Origin: Streptomyces bottropensis ATCC 25435
Lineage (GTDB): Bacteria; Actinomycetota; Actinomycetes; Streptomycetales; Streptomycetaceae
DNA length: 64,000 bases
Direction: 5' to 3'
Assembly: GCF_000383595.1 (NCBI RefSeq)
Contig: NZ_KB911581.1
Location: forward strand, 1,178,001-1,242,000
A program made the position numbers and the translations under genes. Below, piece after piece: positions 9,143 to 18,400 of this stretch; position 1 is the first letter of the stretch; each line of letters begins with the position of its first letter. Under the pieces are notes generated by a model. It made no database searches, had not been told where the DNA came from, and was given only the letters and a program-made list of their open reading frames with translations.

Positions 9143-10483
9143 ATGATCATTGTCTTCGTCCTTGTCGCCCTGCTCGTGCTGAGCGCTTTCGGGGCCCTGC
9201 ACTGGTACGCGTGGCGCCGCCTGGTGCGCGACACGACACGTGGGTCGGGCCTCGCCAGACGCGTGGGCACGGTGGTGTTCGTCGTCGGGCCGGTGCTGAT
9301 GTTCGCCGGATTCGCGGCCGAGCGCGCCCACGCCCCCTTCTGGCTGCAGCAGACGCTGACCTGGCCGGGCTTCATGTGGCTCGCCCTCTCGCTGTACCTG
9401 CTGCTGGCCCTGCTGGCGGGGGAGCTCGTACGGCCCTTGGTGAGCCGTCTGGTGGCGCGGCGCGCCCCGGCGCCCGCGCCGGAGCCGGACCAGGAGTCCG
9501 CGGTGCGCGAACCCGAGCCGCAGCCGGTCCCGGCGGGCGCCCAGCCCGCGGAGGCCATCGATACCGGACAACCGGCCACGCCCGCCGCCCCCGCCGCGAC
9601 GGACCCCCCGGCCCCGCCCGCCTCCACCACCGCGGCCGCCCCCGCGGCCCCGGCCGACCCCTCCCGTCGCCTCTTCGTCTCCCGGGTCGTCGGCGGGGCC
9701 GTCGCCGCCGCGGCCGTCGGCACGGTCGGCTACGGCACCTACGGCGTCGTCCGCGGCCCGAAGCTCAAGCGGGTCACCGTGCCGCTGGCGAAACTGCCGC
9801 GCGCGGCCCACGGTTTCCGGATCGCGGTGGTCAGCGACATCCACCTCTCGCCGATGCTGGGCCGGGGCTTCGCGCAGAAGGTCGTCGACACGATCAACTC
9901 GACGCAGCCCGACCTGATCGCGGTGGTCGGCGACCTGGTCGACGGCGACGTGGACGACCTCGGTCCGGCGGCGGCGCCGCTCGCCGGACTGAAGGCGCGC
10001 CACGGCAGCTACTTCGTCACCGGCAACCACGAGTACATCTCGGGCGCCGAGCAGTGGGTGGAGGAGGTGCGCCGGCTGGGCCTCACCCCGCTGGAGAACG
10101 CCCGTCGCGAGCTGCCGTATCTCGATCTCGCCGGGGTGAACGACATCGCGGGCGAGGACGAGGGCCAGGGCCCGGACTTCGCCAAGGCGCTCGGCGACCG
10201 GGACACGTCGCGGGCCGTCGTGCTCATGGCGCACCAGCCCGTCCAGATCCACGACGCCGTCGACCACGGCGTCGACCTCCAGCTCTCCGGACACACGCAC
10301 GGTGGGCAGATGTGGCCGATGACGTATGTCGCCCAGGCGGCCAATCCCACTCTCGCGGGTCTGGAGCGCTACGGCGACACCCAGCTGTACGTGACCCGGG
10401 GCGCCGGCGCGTGGGGGCCCCCGGTGCGGGTCGGGGCGCCGTCGGACATCACGCTGGTGCAATTGGCGTCGAAGCAGGCATGA
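9143..10483 (+). CDS. Membrane-anchored metallophosphoesterase (YkuE/YaeI-like)
   Basis: A 446-residue protein with about four N-terminal membrane helices (MIIVFVLVALLVLSAFG, then VGTVVFVVGPVLMFAGFAA and two more). A long Pro/Ala/Glu-rich linker and a further hydrophobic stretch (VVGGAVAAAAVGTVGYG) precede a calcineurin-like phosphoesterase domain. All the metal-ligand motifs are visible in order: VVSDIHLSP, VVGDLVDGD, VTGNHEYI, MAHQP and LSGHTHGGQ. Relatives hydrolyse phosphodiester or pyrophosphate bonds, some of them in lipids. ATG 9143 has GGAG nine bases upstream, and the extended frame from 9059 would overlap the preceding gene. It lies 16 bases after the SCO4848-like gene. The catalytic domain is expected outside or at the membrane surface. 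Confidence 0.88.
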   Translation: MIIVFVLVALLVLSAFGALHWYAWRRLVRDTTRGSGLARRVGTVVFVVGPVLMFAGFAAERAHAPFWLQQTLTWPGFMWLALSLYLLLALLAGELVRPLVSRLVARRAPAPAPEPDQESAVREPEPQPVPAGAQPAEAIDTGQPATPAAPAATDPPAPPASTTAAAPAAPADPSRRLFVSRVVGGAVAAAAVGTVGYGTYGVVRGPKLKRVTVPLAKLPRAAHGFRIAVVSDIHLSPMLGRGFAQKVVDTINSTQPDLIAVVGDLVDGDVDDLGPAAAPLAGLKARHGSYFVTGNHEYISGAEQWVEEVRRLGLTPLENARRELPYLDLAGVNDIAGEDEGQGPDFAKALGDRDTSRAVVLMAHQPVQIHDAVDHGVDLQLSGHTHGGQMWPMTYVAQAANPTLAGLERYGDTQLYVTRGAGAWGPPVRVGAPSDITLVQLASKQA

Positions 10484-10677
10484 CGGGACGTCAGAAGCCT
10501 TTCTGTATAAGGTTTCGAAGCCTTTCGGTCATGCATGGGTAATACACTTACCTAGTTCTTTCTCAATTCAACAAAACCTGCCTTCCGCCAACACAGCCGA
10601 CTGTGGTTAGGTGATCGGCGCCACCGCGAAACCACTGTGCGCAGTGGGCCGGGTGGGGTTCTTGGGAGGGTCTTCCG
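10484..10677 (+). promoter_or_regulatory. Low-GC intergenic region with short repeats upstream of the binding-protein gene
   Basis: This 194-base gap is visibly less GC-rich than its surroundings. The decamer GAAGCCTTTC occurs twice (10494-10503 and 10517-10526), about two helical turns apart. The near-palindrome AAGGTTTCGAAGCCTT lies between and over them, and a perfect inverted repeat GGTAA-TACAC-TTACC follows at 10538-10552. A Shine-Dalgarno (TGGGAGG) precedes the ATG at 10678. These look like operator or promoter elements for the downstream gene, but no regulator can be named. Confidence 0.45.
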
Positions 10678-12231
10678 ATGCGGTCGGTTCGCTTACGGAT
10701 TCTCGCGTCGCTGCTGGTGCTGGCGGTCGCGGCGATCGGCGGCTGGCAGTTGCTGCCCGCCCAGCTGGACGCGAGCAGGACGATCACCGTCGGCACGACC
10801 GACACGGTCACCTCGCTGGACCCGGCCGGCGCCTACGACGCGGGTTCCTGGGCGATGTTCAGCAGTGTGTTCCAGTCACTGCTGACCTTCGAACCGGGCG
10901 GCGCGGTACCGGTGCCCGACGCCGCGCGGAGCTGTGCGTTCGTCGGCAACGCCCTCCTGGTCTACCGCTGCACCCTGCGTCCGGGCCTGACGTTCCCGAG
11001 CGGCCGCGCGGTCACCGGCAAGGACGTCAAGTACTCCTTCGACCGGGTCAAGCGCATCAACGCGGAGGTCGGCCCGGCCACGCTGCTCGACACCCTGCGG
11101 TCGGTCACCGCGAGCGGGCTCTCCGTCGACTTCCGTCTCTCCTCGCCGGACGCCACCTTCCCGTTCAAGGTGGCCACAGGCGCCGGGTCGATCGTCGACC
11201 GCACGAAGTACCCGGCGAACCGGCTGCGCACCGACGCCGGCGCCGACGGCACCGGCCCCTACTCCCTGACCTCCTTCACGAACGAGCAGGCCCGCCTCAC
11301 CCCCAACCGTGCCTACCGGGGCATCGCCCGCACCACCGGCAGCCCCGTCCTCATGCGCTACTACAAGAACTCGCCCGCGCTGCAGCAGGCGTGGAAGGCG
11401 CGGCGGGTCGACGTCGTCACGCGCACGCTGCCGCCCGGGACGCTGGCCGACCTGTCCCCCAGCGATCCCGACCAGCGGGTCACCGAGGCCGACAGCACCG
11501 AGACCCGCAACCTCGTGCTCGACGTGCGGGCGGACTCGCCCCTGCACGACCGCCGGGTACGGCAGGCGATGGCCGCGCTGATCAACCGCGAGAAGCTGGT
11601 CGCCGACGTCTACCAGGGCACCACCGACCCGCTCTACTCACTCATCCCGGCAGGCATCACGGGCCACACCACCTCGTTCTTCGACGCGAACCCCCAGCCG
11701 GACCCGCAGCGGGCCCGCCGCCTCCTCGACGAGGCGGGCGTCAGCATGCCGGTGCGCTTCACGTACGGCTACGCCGAGGGCCGGGGTTCGTCCGCCGCCG
11801 AGGCCGCCGAACTGAAGGAGCAGCTGGAGGCGAGCGGGCTGTTCTACGTGACGACCAAGGCGTACGAGTGGACCGAGTTCCAGAAGCGGTACGCCGAGGG
11901 CAAGCTCGACGCGTACGGGGTGGGCTGGGTGGCCGACTACCCCGACCCCGACACCTTCGGCGGGCCCCTCGTCGGCACCGGCGGCTCCCTGAGCAACGGC
12001 TACAGCAGCGAGCAGGCCGACCGTCTCATCAAGAACAGTCAGCGCTACGCGGACCGCGGCCGGGCCGTGTCCGACTTCAAGGAGCTGCAGGAGGTCGTGG
12101 CGCAGGACGTGCCGATGATCCCGCTGTGGCAGCGCAAGGAGTACGTACTCAGCAGCGAGGACGTGGGAGGGGCGCAGTATCTGTCGGACGGGACCGGGGT
12201 GTTCCGGCTGTGGCGGCTGGAGTGGATCTGA
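10678..12231 (+). CDS. ABC transporter substrate-binding protein, peptide/nickel (SBP_bac_5) family
   Basis: A 517-residue extracytoplasmic solute-binding protein. It starts with a hydrophobic export or anchor segment (LRILASLLVLAVAAIGGWQL) and has the family layout: TITVGTTDTVTSLDPAGAYD after the signal, the VTGKDVKYSFDRVK box near residue 118, and the VRQAMAALINREKLVADVYQG segment typical of oligopeptide-binding proteins. There is no lipobox Cys, so it is either held by an uncleaved N-terminal helix or released, unlike most Gram-positive binding proteins. No permease or ATPase gene lies beside it, making it an orphan binding protein. ATG 10678 follows a GGGAGG Shine-Dalgarno. Substrate unknown; a peptide is the default guess. 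Confidence 0.9.
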   Translation: MRSVRLRILASLLVLAVAAIGGWQLLPAQLDASRTITVGTTDTVTSLDPAGAYDAGSWAMFSSVFQSLLTFEPGGAVPVPDAARSCAFVGNALLVYRCTLRPGLTFPSGRAVTGKDVKYSFDRVKRINAEVGPATLLDTLRSVTASGLSVDFRLSSPDATFPFKVATGAGSIVDRTKYPANRLRTDAGADGTGPYSLTSFTNEQARLTPNRAYRGIARTTGSPVLMRYYKNSPALQQAWKARRVDVVTRTLPPGTLADLSPSDPDQRVTEADSTETRNLVLDVRADSPLHDRRVRQAMAALINREKLVADVYQGTTDPLYSLIPAGITGHTTSFFDANPQPDPQRARRLLDEAGVSMPVRFTYGYAEGRGSSAAEAAELKEQLEASGLFYVTTKAYEWTEFQKRYAEGKLDAYGVGWVADYPDPDTFGGPLVGTGGSLSNGYSSEQADRLIKNSQRYADRGRAVSDFKELQEVVAQDVPMIPLWQRKEYVLSSEDVGGAQYLSDGTGVFRLWRLEWI

Positions 12232-12363
12232 TCAGGCCGCGGATATGACGGAAGCCGCGTGACAGCTGACGCGAACTCGCGGGTCGGGTGAGCGCCGGAG
12301 TGACACGACGCGTCCGCCCCGCGCATCTTCGTGTCGGGGGCGGGTTCGGGGTGAGGAGCGAAC

Positions 12364-12762
12364 GTGCTGAGACGCGACTCCTTCCGGCTGCCCCGCCATC
12401 CGGCGTCCGTGGGCCTGGTCCGACGACGCGTGAGGGAACACCTGGTCGACTGGGGGCACGGGGAGGGTTCCGCCGCCCTGGACGACATCGTGCTCGTGGT
12501 CTCCGAGCTGGCGACCAACGTCGTACGCCATGGCCCTTTGCTGGAGCGGGAGTTCGAGGTGGCCGTGACCGCGTTGGCGGACGGTTCCTGCTTCATCGAG
12601 GTCTCGGACGAGGGGACGGCCGAGCCCCGGCTCCAGGAGGTGGGGGAGTGGGCCGAGACGGGGCGCGGGTTACGGCTCGTGGAGCACCTCGCGGGGGCGT
12701 GGGGGGTGTGGAGCCGGGGGCGGCACGGGAAGACGGTGTGGGCGTTGGTGGGGGTGCCGTAG
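12364..12762 (+). CDS. ATP-binding protein, anti-sigma regulatory factor-like HATPase
   Basis: A 132-residue single-domain GHKL ATPase. The N box is LVVSELATNVVRHG near residue 44, the G1-like segment is EVSDEGT near residue 79, and the G2 lid is ETGRGLRLVE near residue 99. There is no histidine-phosphotransfer or sensor domain, so it belongs to the RsbW/SpoIIAB-like group that is greatly expanded in Streptomyces. Its members bind anti-sigma antagonists or sigma factors, or may act as kinases. The GTG start at 12364 follows GTGAGGAGC. No partner gene adjoins it: the next gene is convergent. Confidence 0.85.
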   Translation: MLRRDSFRLPRHPASVGLVRRRVREHLVDWGHGEGSAALDDIVLVVSELATNVVRHGPLLEREFEVAVTALADGSCFIEVSDEGTAEPRLQEVGEWAETGRGLRLVEHLAGAWGVWSRGRHGKTVWALVGVP

Positions 12763-13057
12763 CGCCTGGGGGGAGTGGGTCGGCGGGTGGGGGTGGCCAT
12801 GACTGGGCGGGCCCATGAGAGCGCGCCGCGGTTTCTCGTGGCCCCCGGGCACGGCGGTGGGGCCGTCGCTTTCAAGCCATCGCCTGTCGCGCGTACGCCC
12901 GTGCCCGTGCCCTCCTCCGCGAGCCCGTCGGCGCTCTCCTCCGCGCCCCCGCCCGCGCCCTTCTCGGCGAGCCGAGCCCGGCTGGCCTGCGGGCGCGCAG
13001 GCCCGCCGGCGCGCAGGCCCGGCAGGTCACCGGTCCCGTCGGATCGTCAGGCCTTGA
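12763..13057. other. Convergent intergenic region without a convincing gene
   Basis: About 295 bases between an HATPase gene and the convergent tetR. It is GC-rich and carries repeated GCGCGCAGGCCC-like blocks near 12990-13022. A 116-codon open frame crosses it, but its Pro/Ser/Ala-biased product has no recognisable domain, so I read it as noncoding apart from a hairpin. Confidence 0.5.
12984..13003. terminator. Hairpin between convergent genes
   Basis: Perfect inverted repeat GGCCTGCG-GGCG-CGCAGGCC with 8-base arms and a 4-base loop, placed about 55 bases beyond the 3' end of the minus-strand tetR. There is no T-tract, which is usual for Streptomyces. It could serve either strand. Confidence 0.5.
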
Positions 13058-13882
13058 TCAGTCCTTCCGGCCCGCCGCCCCCGGGTCCGGCAGCACCTTC
13101 GTCATGCCCGGCAGGAAGTCCGTGAACAGCTCGTGGACCTCGCGGACCAGGGGGCGCAGCGCGCGGAACCGGGCGAGGGAGACACCCCGGGTCGTCAGCC
13201 GGGCGCCGCGCTCGGCGAGCCGGTAGCTGCGGGCGCGCCCCTCACTGCGGTCGAAGACCCAGTACAGGACGAGCCCCATCAGGGACAGCCACATCAACTC
13301 GGGCAGGATCTCCCGGAGTTCGTCCGGAACCTTGGCCTTGGACCCGGCGAGCACCTCGCGGTGGATGGCGATGGACTCCTCGCGCGGCCCCTCCGACTCG
13401 GGCGAGAAGGGGCTGAGCGGACTCTGCGGATCGGCCGCGTTCTTGAAGAACTGCGCCGCGAACTCGTGGTACGGCTCCGCCACGTCCAGCCACGCCTTGA
13501 GCACCCCGGCGATCCGCGCCTCCAGATCCTTCTCCCGCTCCAGCACGGGCCGCACCGCCACCAGATGCTCGGCGCCGATCCGGTCGTAGAACCCCTGGAT
13601 CAGGTGTTCCTTGCCGGCGAAGTAGTAGTACGCGTTCCCGACGGAGACCCCGGCCTCCTTCGCGATGGCCCGCATCGTCGTCTTGTCGTACCCGCGTTCC
13701 TGGAAGAGGCGCAGCGCGGTCTCCAGGATCAGCGCCCGGGTCTGTTCGGACTTGGCGGAGGCCTTGGGGCCGGGTTGCCCGGACCCCGGCGAGGGTTCGG
13801 TGTACGGCTCGTCGGCGCCGGATTCGGTGCCGGGCTCGTCGGCGCCGGGCTCTGGACTGGGGCTGTCGTTCACTGCGGGCAC
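13058..13882 (-). CDS. TetR/AcrR family transcriptional regulator, last gene of an autoregulated operon
   Basis: A 274-residue regulator. An unusual acidic N-terminal arm of about 40 residues (rich in Pro, Glu, Ser and Gly, with repeats such as GADEPGTESGADEPYTE) precedes the DNA-binding domain. The domain reads ALRLFQERGYDKTTMRAIAK then EAGVSVGNAYYYFAGKEHLI, a textbook TetR helix-turn-helix with the YYYF recognition segment. The remaining helices form the ligand and dimer domain. The GTG start at 13882 lies nine bases after the DCC-protein stop. It is the third gene of an operon whose promoter carries two identical-type palindromic operators (14835-14892), so repression of its own operon is the obvious hypothesis. 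The effector molecule is unknown. Confidence 0.9.
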   Translation of the reverse strand: MPAVNDSPSPEPGADEPGTESGADEPYTEPSPGSGQPGPKASAKSEQTRALILETALRLFQERGYDKTTMRAIAKEAGVSVGNAYYYFAGKEHLIQGFYDRIGAEHLVAVRPVLEREKDLEARIAGVLKAWLDVAEPYHEFAAQFFKNAADPQSPLSPFSPESEGPREESIAIHREVLAGSKAKVPDELREILPELMWLSLMGLVLYWVFDRSEGRARSYRLAERGARLTTRGVSLARFRALRPLVREVHELFTDFLPGMTKVLPDPGAAGRKD

Positions 13883-13891
13883 GGGCAGAGC

Positions 13892-14407
13892 CTAACGAGT
13901 CGGGCAGGTACCGGTGTCGCAGTCGGGCGCGCGGTACAGCCACCCGTACCGCCGGTCGTACACCCATCCCGTCAGCTCGGCTCCGCCGCTCCCGCAGCCC
14001 GAGCCGGGCTGCCGGTGGGTACCGCGCCACTTCGCGGCGGCGAGTACGGCGGTGCGCGCGAACCGGGCCCCCGCCGGGGTGCTCAGCCGGTGCGCGAGCG
14101 GCCGGTGCTCGCGCAGCGCCCACAGACACACGATCCAGGCGGCGGACCCCCGGTACACCTGCCCGCCGTCCCCGACGATCGTGATCTCCTCCAGCGTCGC
14201 CCCGTGATCGAGCGACGGAAACAACCGCCGCGCCTCCTGGGATCCCGCAGCCACGAACGTCAGCGGCACCAACTGCCGCTGCCTGCCCAGCCACCCCCGC
14301 AGGAAGGCGCACAGCCCGCACCCGACGTCGTACAGCACGGTGAGCCCGCGGACCGGGACGCGCTCGGCGCCCCGGTCCGCGGTGGCCGGCTCGGCCATGG
14401 TGCTCAT
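13892..14407 (-). CDS. DCC1-like thiol-disulfide oxidoreductase family protein (DUF393)
   Basis: A 171-residue protein with the DxxCxxC signature of the DCC family (VLYDVGCGLCAFLRGWL near residue 25). Other family segments follow (VPLTFVAAGS, DGGQVYRGSAAWIVCLWAL). The family is predicted to have a thioredoxin-like fold and to act in thiol redox chemistry, but substrates are not known. A Cys/Gly-rich tail (GSGCGSGG, DCDTGTCPT) adds further cysteines. The ATG overlaps the stop of the upstream membrane-protein gene by four bases (ATGA), so the two are translationally coupled, and tetR follows nine bases later. Confidence 0.87.
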   Translation of the reverse strand: MSTMAEPATADRGAERVPVRGLTVLYDVGCGLCAFLRGWLGRQRQLVPLTFVAAGSQEARRLFPSLDHGATLEEITIVGDGGQVYRGSAAWIVCLWALREHRPLAHRLSTPAGARFARTAVLAAAKWRGTHRQPGSGCGSGGAELTGWVYDRRYGWLYRAPDCDTGTCPTR

Positions 14408-14811
14408 GCCCGCCCCGTGGGAGCGACCCAGCCCTGCGGCTGGACCGGCGGCATCTGCTCCCGCTCCATCACGCCCCGCCGCCGGAACCTGTTCAGCACG
14501 AACACGTTCCCCAGGTGCAGCGCCCCGAGCACGAGCAGCACCACCCCGAGCTTCGCCGACACCGCCTCGAACACCTCGCGCGGGCTGTCGATGGCGCCGT
14601 CCGCGTTCAGGTAGAGCGCCACGAACCCCAGGTTCACGAGATAGAACCCGACCACCAGCAGGTGGTTCACCGCGTCCGCGAGCTTCTCGTTTCCCTGCAG
14701 CACATCCCCGAGGAAGATCCGCCCGTTACTGCTCAACGTCCGCGCCACCCACACCGTCAGCCCCACGCTGACCAGCAGATACACCACATACGCGACGACC
14801 GTGAGGTCCAT
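14404..14811 (-). CDS. Small integral membrane protein, first gene of the DCC-tetR operon
   Basis: A 135-residue protein with three to four hydrophobic helices: VVAYVVYLLVSVGLTVWVA at the N-terminus, LLVVGFYLVNLGFVALYL in the middle and VLLVLGALHLGNVFVLN before a basic turn (RFRRRG). The Pro/Gln-rich tail ends at the overlap with the next gene. It resembles uncharacterised actinobacterial membrane proteins and I cannot name a family. ATG 14811 is 24 bases downstream of the proximal operator. Coupling to a DCC thiol protein suggests a membrane redox or stress role, which is inference from context only. Confidence 0.8.
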   Translation of the reverse strand: MDLTVVAYVVYLLVSVGLTVWVARTLSSNGRIFLGDVLQGNEKLADAVNHLLVVGFYLVNLGFVALYLNADGAIDSPREVFEAVSAKLGVVLLVLGALHLGNVFVLNRFRRRGVMEREQMPPVQPQGWVAPTGRA

Positions 14812-14834
14812 GTCCCCACCCCTTCCCGACTTTC

Positions 14835-14892
14835 TTGAACGCGTTCAAAGCGTCCTGGGAGAGACTGTAGACCTCTTTTTGAACACGTTCAA
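14835..14892 (-). promoter_or_regulatory. Promoter with two palindromic TetR operators
   Basis: Two 14-base palindromes, TTGAACGCGTTCAA (14835-14848) and TTGAACACGTTCAA (14879-14892), have centres 44 bases apart. Read on the minus strand, the distal one contains a -35-like TTGAAC followed after exactly 17 bases by TACAGT, a good -10. The proximal palindrome lies downstream of the predicted transcription start. A repressor on both sites would block polymerase binding and escape. The operon includes a tetR, so autoregulation is likely. Confidence 0.82.
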
Positions 14893-14944
14893 GCGGTCAT
14901 CCGGTGCGGTCATCCGGTGCGGTCCGGTGCGGTCATCCGGTGCG
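14893..14944. repeat. Short direct repeats at the 3' end of the VOC gene
   Basis: The unit GCGGTCATCCGGT occurs three times (starting at 14893, 14906 and 14929), with a shortened copy between the second and third. The array abuts the distal operator on one side and overlaps the VOC-gene stop region on the other. It looks like local slippage rather than a regulatory array. Confidence 0.75.
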
Positions 14945-15343
14945 GGCCAACTCCGGCCGCTTGGTGTAGTCCGTGAGCCCGATGACGTTCCCCCAGGGGT
15001 CCGCGAACTCGACGGTCCATCCGGTGGCGACGGAGAACGGCGCGTCGATCGGGGCCACGCCCGCCGCCGCGAGGGCTCGTGCGGCGGCCCGCGCGTCGGG
15101 CACCTCCAGCCACACCCGCGCGGGCGCCCACACGGGCGGCCGCTGCGGCAGCTCCTCCTCCACCCGCAGCAGCAGACCGGGCGTCTCCTTGCCGACCTTC
15201 AGCCCCGCGATCCCGGCCTCGTCCAGCCGAAAGTTCACGTCGAACCCGGCTCGCTCGTAGAAGGACACGGCCTGGCCGAGATCGCCGACGGGGAGGAGGA
15301 GGTTGTCGAATCCGAGCAGCTCGTACGACTCATTGTCTGACAT
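14933..15343 (-). CDS. VOC (glyoxalase/bleomycin-resistance) superfamily protein
   Basis: A 136-residue metalloenzyme-fold protein with two beta-alpha-beta-beta-beta units: LLGFDNLLLPVGDLGQAVSF with ERAGFDVNF in the first half, and APARVWLEVPDARAAARALA with GWTVEFADPWGNVIGLTDY in the second. The final DPWGNVIGL is the most recognisable signature. Members may be dioxygenases, isomerases, thiol transferases or binding proteins, and the metal-ligand pattern is not distinctive enough here to choose. ATG 15343. It is transcribed toward the TetR-regulated operon but ends before its promoter, and probably stands alone. The last codons overlap a short direct-repeat array. Confidence 0.85.
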   Translation of the reverse strand: MSDNESYELLGFDNLLLPVGDLGQAVSFYERAGFDVNFRLDEAGIAGLKVGKETPGLLLRVEEELPQRPPVWAPARVWLEVPDARAAARALAAAGVAPIDAPFSVATGWTVEFADPWGNVIGLTDYTKRPELARTG

Positions 15344-15434
15344 GTCGTCAGATTAGAGCGTCGGTGGGTGGGGTGGTGGGAGCGACAGCACGTGCATGGC
15401 GCGGTCGGGGAGACGGTGGAACCAGGCATGCCAA

Positions 15435-15470
15435 AGGGGGCCGGCCGCGGCTTTCCGTGACCGGCCCCCT
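15435..15470 (-). terminator. Terminator after the FG-GAP protein gene
   Basis: Inverted repeat with 10-base perfect arms (AGGGGGCCGG at 15435-15444, CCGGCCCCCT at 15461-15470) around a 16-base loop. It lies 14 bases beyond the stop of the minus-strand gene that ends at 15484. Confidence 0.65.
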
Positions 15471-15483
15471 CCCCGTACTCCGG

Positions 15484-18400
15484 TCAGCCGATGGCGACCC
15501 GGGTCTTCCAGTAGCTCGCGGGTGCGATGATCTCCGTGCCCGAGCCGGACAGGACCGTCTTGCCACCGGCGTAGAAGCGGACCGAGCCGTCGGAACGCAC
15601 GGTCCAGATGTCGGGGATGCCGTCCCCGTTGGCATCCGGCGTTCCGATGAGCAGGGGGACGTTGGCGTTGGACCAGCCGGCGGAACCGTACTCGAGGTCG
15701 GTGCCGCCGGAGGAGTCGGCGCCGGACGACAGGGAGTCCAGGTCGGTGCCGCCGCCGCTCGCCGCTTTGCCTTTGCGGAGCATCAGCTGGGCGTGCTCGT
15801 CCGTGCGGTACACCATGTCCGTCACACCGTCGCCGGTGATGTCCAGGACGGTGACGATGTCACGCTCGGTCCAGGCGGAGCCCGACAGACGGATCGCCTG
15901 GTCGATGGTGGCGCCGTGGTAGCCGGTGAGAGCCCACAGTTCGTCGCCCGCGGTGGCGAAGAAGTCGGTACGGCCGTCGCCGGTGGCGTCACCCGTGGAG
16001 ACTATCTGCGTCAGCGAGGCCGGGCTGGGAGCCCCCTCGGGCAGCAGGATCTCCACGCGCTTGTCGATGTTGACGGCACCGTAACCGTCGCCGGGATACA
16101 CCCACAGCCTGCCGCCGACGCGCACCACCAGGTCCTGGAGGCCGTCACCGCCGTAGACGTCCCCGTTGTGGGTGACCAGGGCACCCTTGAAGTGACCGGA
16201 GGGCGCGGCGACATACGGCGGCAGATCGTCGCCGTTCGGATCCTTGTCCGGGTTGGAGCGGTAGGCGCCGGCCATCGAGTAGTCCAGGTCGCCGGAACCC
16301 TTGGCGAGGTCGTTGGTGGCCTGGGAGGGGTAGAGGGAGAGGTTGCCCGCCTCGGTGACGGCCATCAGGTCCGGGAGCTTGTCCCCGGTGAAGTCGCCGG
16401 GCGAGTCGGCCTGGTCGCGAGGGGAGACGTAGAAGAAGTACTTCGACGGCTGTGACACGTTGCCCGCGGCGTCCACGGTCCGCACGTACAGCACGTTGGG
16501 ACCGGCGGTGGGCGGTTTGGCGTTGGTCAGCGTGGCACTGACGGTGGTCGCGGTGCCTGCCTTGCGGTCCAGCTGGAAGGGATAGCTGGCCGAGTTGAAC
16601 CCGTACTCGTACCGGATCACGTCGGTGTTGAGGGCGCGCACGGTGAAGGTGCCCGCCGTGCCGAACTTCTTGGTGCTCCACTTCGAATCGTCGGCGCCGC
16701 TGCCGAAGCCGTTCTCGTCGGTGTCGGCGTTGGGGAAGTCGGCGGAGCCGACCTTGGGCGATTTGGGCGCGGCTGTGTCGAGGACGAAGCGGCACGGTGT
16801 CTTGGCCGGGGAGAACGGGGAGTACGATCCCGCGTCGTCCCTGGCCCGCACCCGCCAGGAGTAGAGGGTGCCGTTGGTCAGTTTGCTGGTGGAGAACTCG
16901 TCGGTCGTCCTCAGCGCGCTGTCCTTGTCCTTGCCCACGGTGACTTTTCCGGTCTTGCCGAGAAGGTCGCCCGTCGTCGCCCATTTGCCGTGCGGCCACA
17001 GGTCGAAGTCGAGATATTCGAGGTTCTTGTCCTTGTCGGACGCCTTCGCGGTGAAGGTCAGACTTCCCGATCCCATCCGGACGTACGGCTGGGTGGTGGT
17101 GCACTTGGCGTCGGGGCCGAGGTCGAGGGCGGTGGGGGCGGTGGGCTTGCGGTTGTAGACGAGTTCGAGCACGGGCGGATTTTCCCCGTTGGCCATGAAC
17201 TTCTTCCACGCGTACTGCGAGTTCTCGTCCCGGGCGCGCATCCCGAACGTGATGGTGTCCCGGCCTTCATCGGCCTTCTTCTGGGCGGCCGTACGGACGT
17301 TGAAGCCTTCCCATGCGTCCCGGCAACCGGACTTGTAGCCGTGCGCGAAGCTCTTGCTGGTGATCTTGTTCCCGTCGTGCAGCTTGGGAGCGTTCCTCCA
17401 GTTGGTGCGTCCGCTGACCTTGCCGGTGAGATGCACGCTCATCGAACGGGCGCTGCACGACCAGGAGTACGTCTCCAGCATGTACAGCTTCGCCGACACG
17501 ATCTTCGTACCCTTGAGGTCCTTGTCGAAGTACATGTTGAAGTACGAGCGCGAGGTGCCCCAGGTGTCGGACTCGAAGCCGACCCGGGCCTCGTGCGTAC
17601 CACCCTTGTTGAAGCCCTTGCCGTTGTAGAACGTGGCGTTGGGGTGCCTGCTGTACGCGGTGGTCCAGGCCTGGATGTGCTTCTTGACCGACGGGTCGAC
17701 GAAGACCGGATACGTGGTGGCCGGGTCGCGGAGGAAGTCCTGGTCGGGGGTGAGCAGCCAGTTCGCTCCGGACAGGTCGGTCTCGACCAGCTCGCCACGG
17801 GAGTCGGGGGACGGGCCGTCGAGACCGGGCAGGCTCAGGGTGGCCGCCGAGCCGGACTGCGAGGGCTCGGGCGTCGGCTCGGCCGGTGCGGACGGCGGCG
17901 GGGAGTCCGACGGAGTGGGCGCGGGGTCGTCCGTGCCCACCGGGAGTTCCTCGGGGTCCGGGTCGGTCTGCTCGTCCGTCTCGACGAGTTCTTCCTCGGT
18001 CGGGCTCACGTCGTCGCCCGGCGTGGGGGTGGACGAGTCGTCGGGGTCGGGGCTCTCCGCGTCGGTGGGCTGGGCGGAGGCGCCGACCGAGCCGTCGGTG
18101 ACCGCCGGGGCGCCGCTGCTGTCCCACATCAGCGGCGTAGGCGAGAGCGCGACCTCTTCACCGTCCGCGTCCTCGGCGGCGAGGACGCCGGTGATCGGGT
18201 TCAGCCGGAACGACAGGTCCGCCGAGGTGATGCCGTAGGTGAGCTGCTTGGCGCGCGGGTCGGCCGCGGCCTGCCGGTCCTTGAGGACCAGCAACTGCGC
18301 GAAGCCGTCGTCGTCGGCCGTCAGCACCAGATCGGCACCAGGGAAGATCTCCGGGTACAGGGCGCGCGAGCCGTCGACGATCGGGGCGGGGACGGCGCCG

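Noticed and set aside
10678..10780. Lipoprotein lipobox in the solute-binding protein
   Set aside because: No Cys occurs in the first 80 residues, so it is not a typical lipoprotein despite its family.
12775..13125. Small plus-strand gene between the HATPase and tetR genes
   Set aside because: The product is a Pro/Ser/Ala string with no domain, it overlaps the 3' end of tetR antisense, and the region holds a hairpin and repeats.
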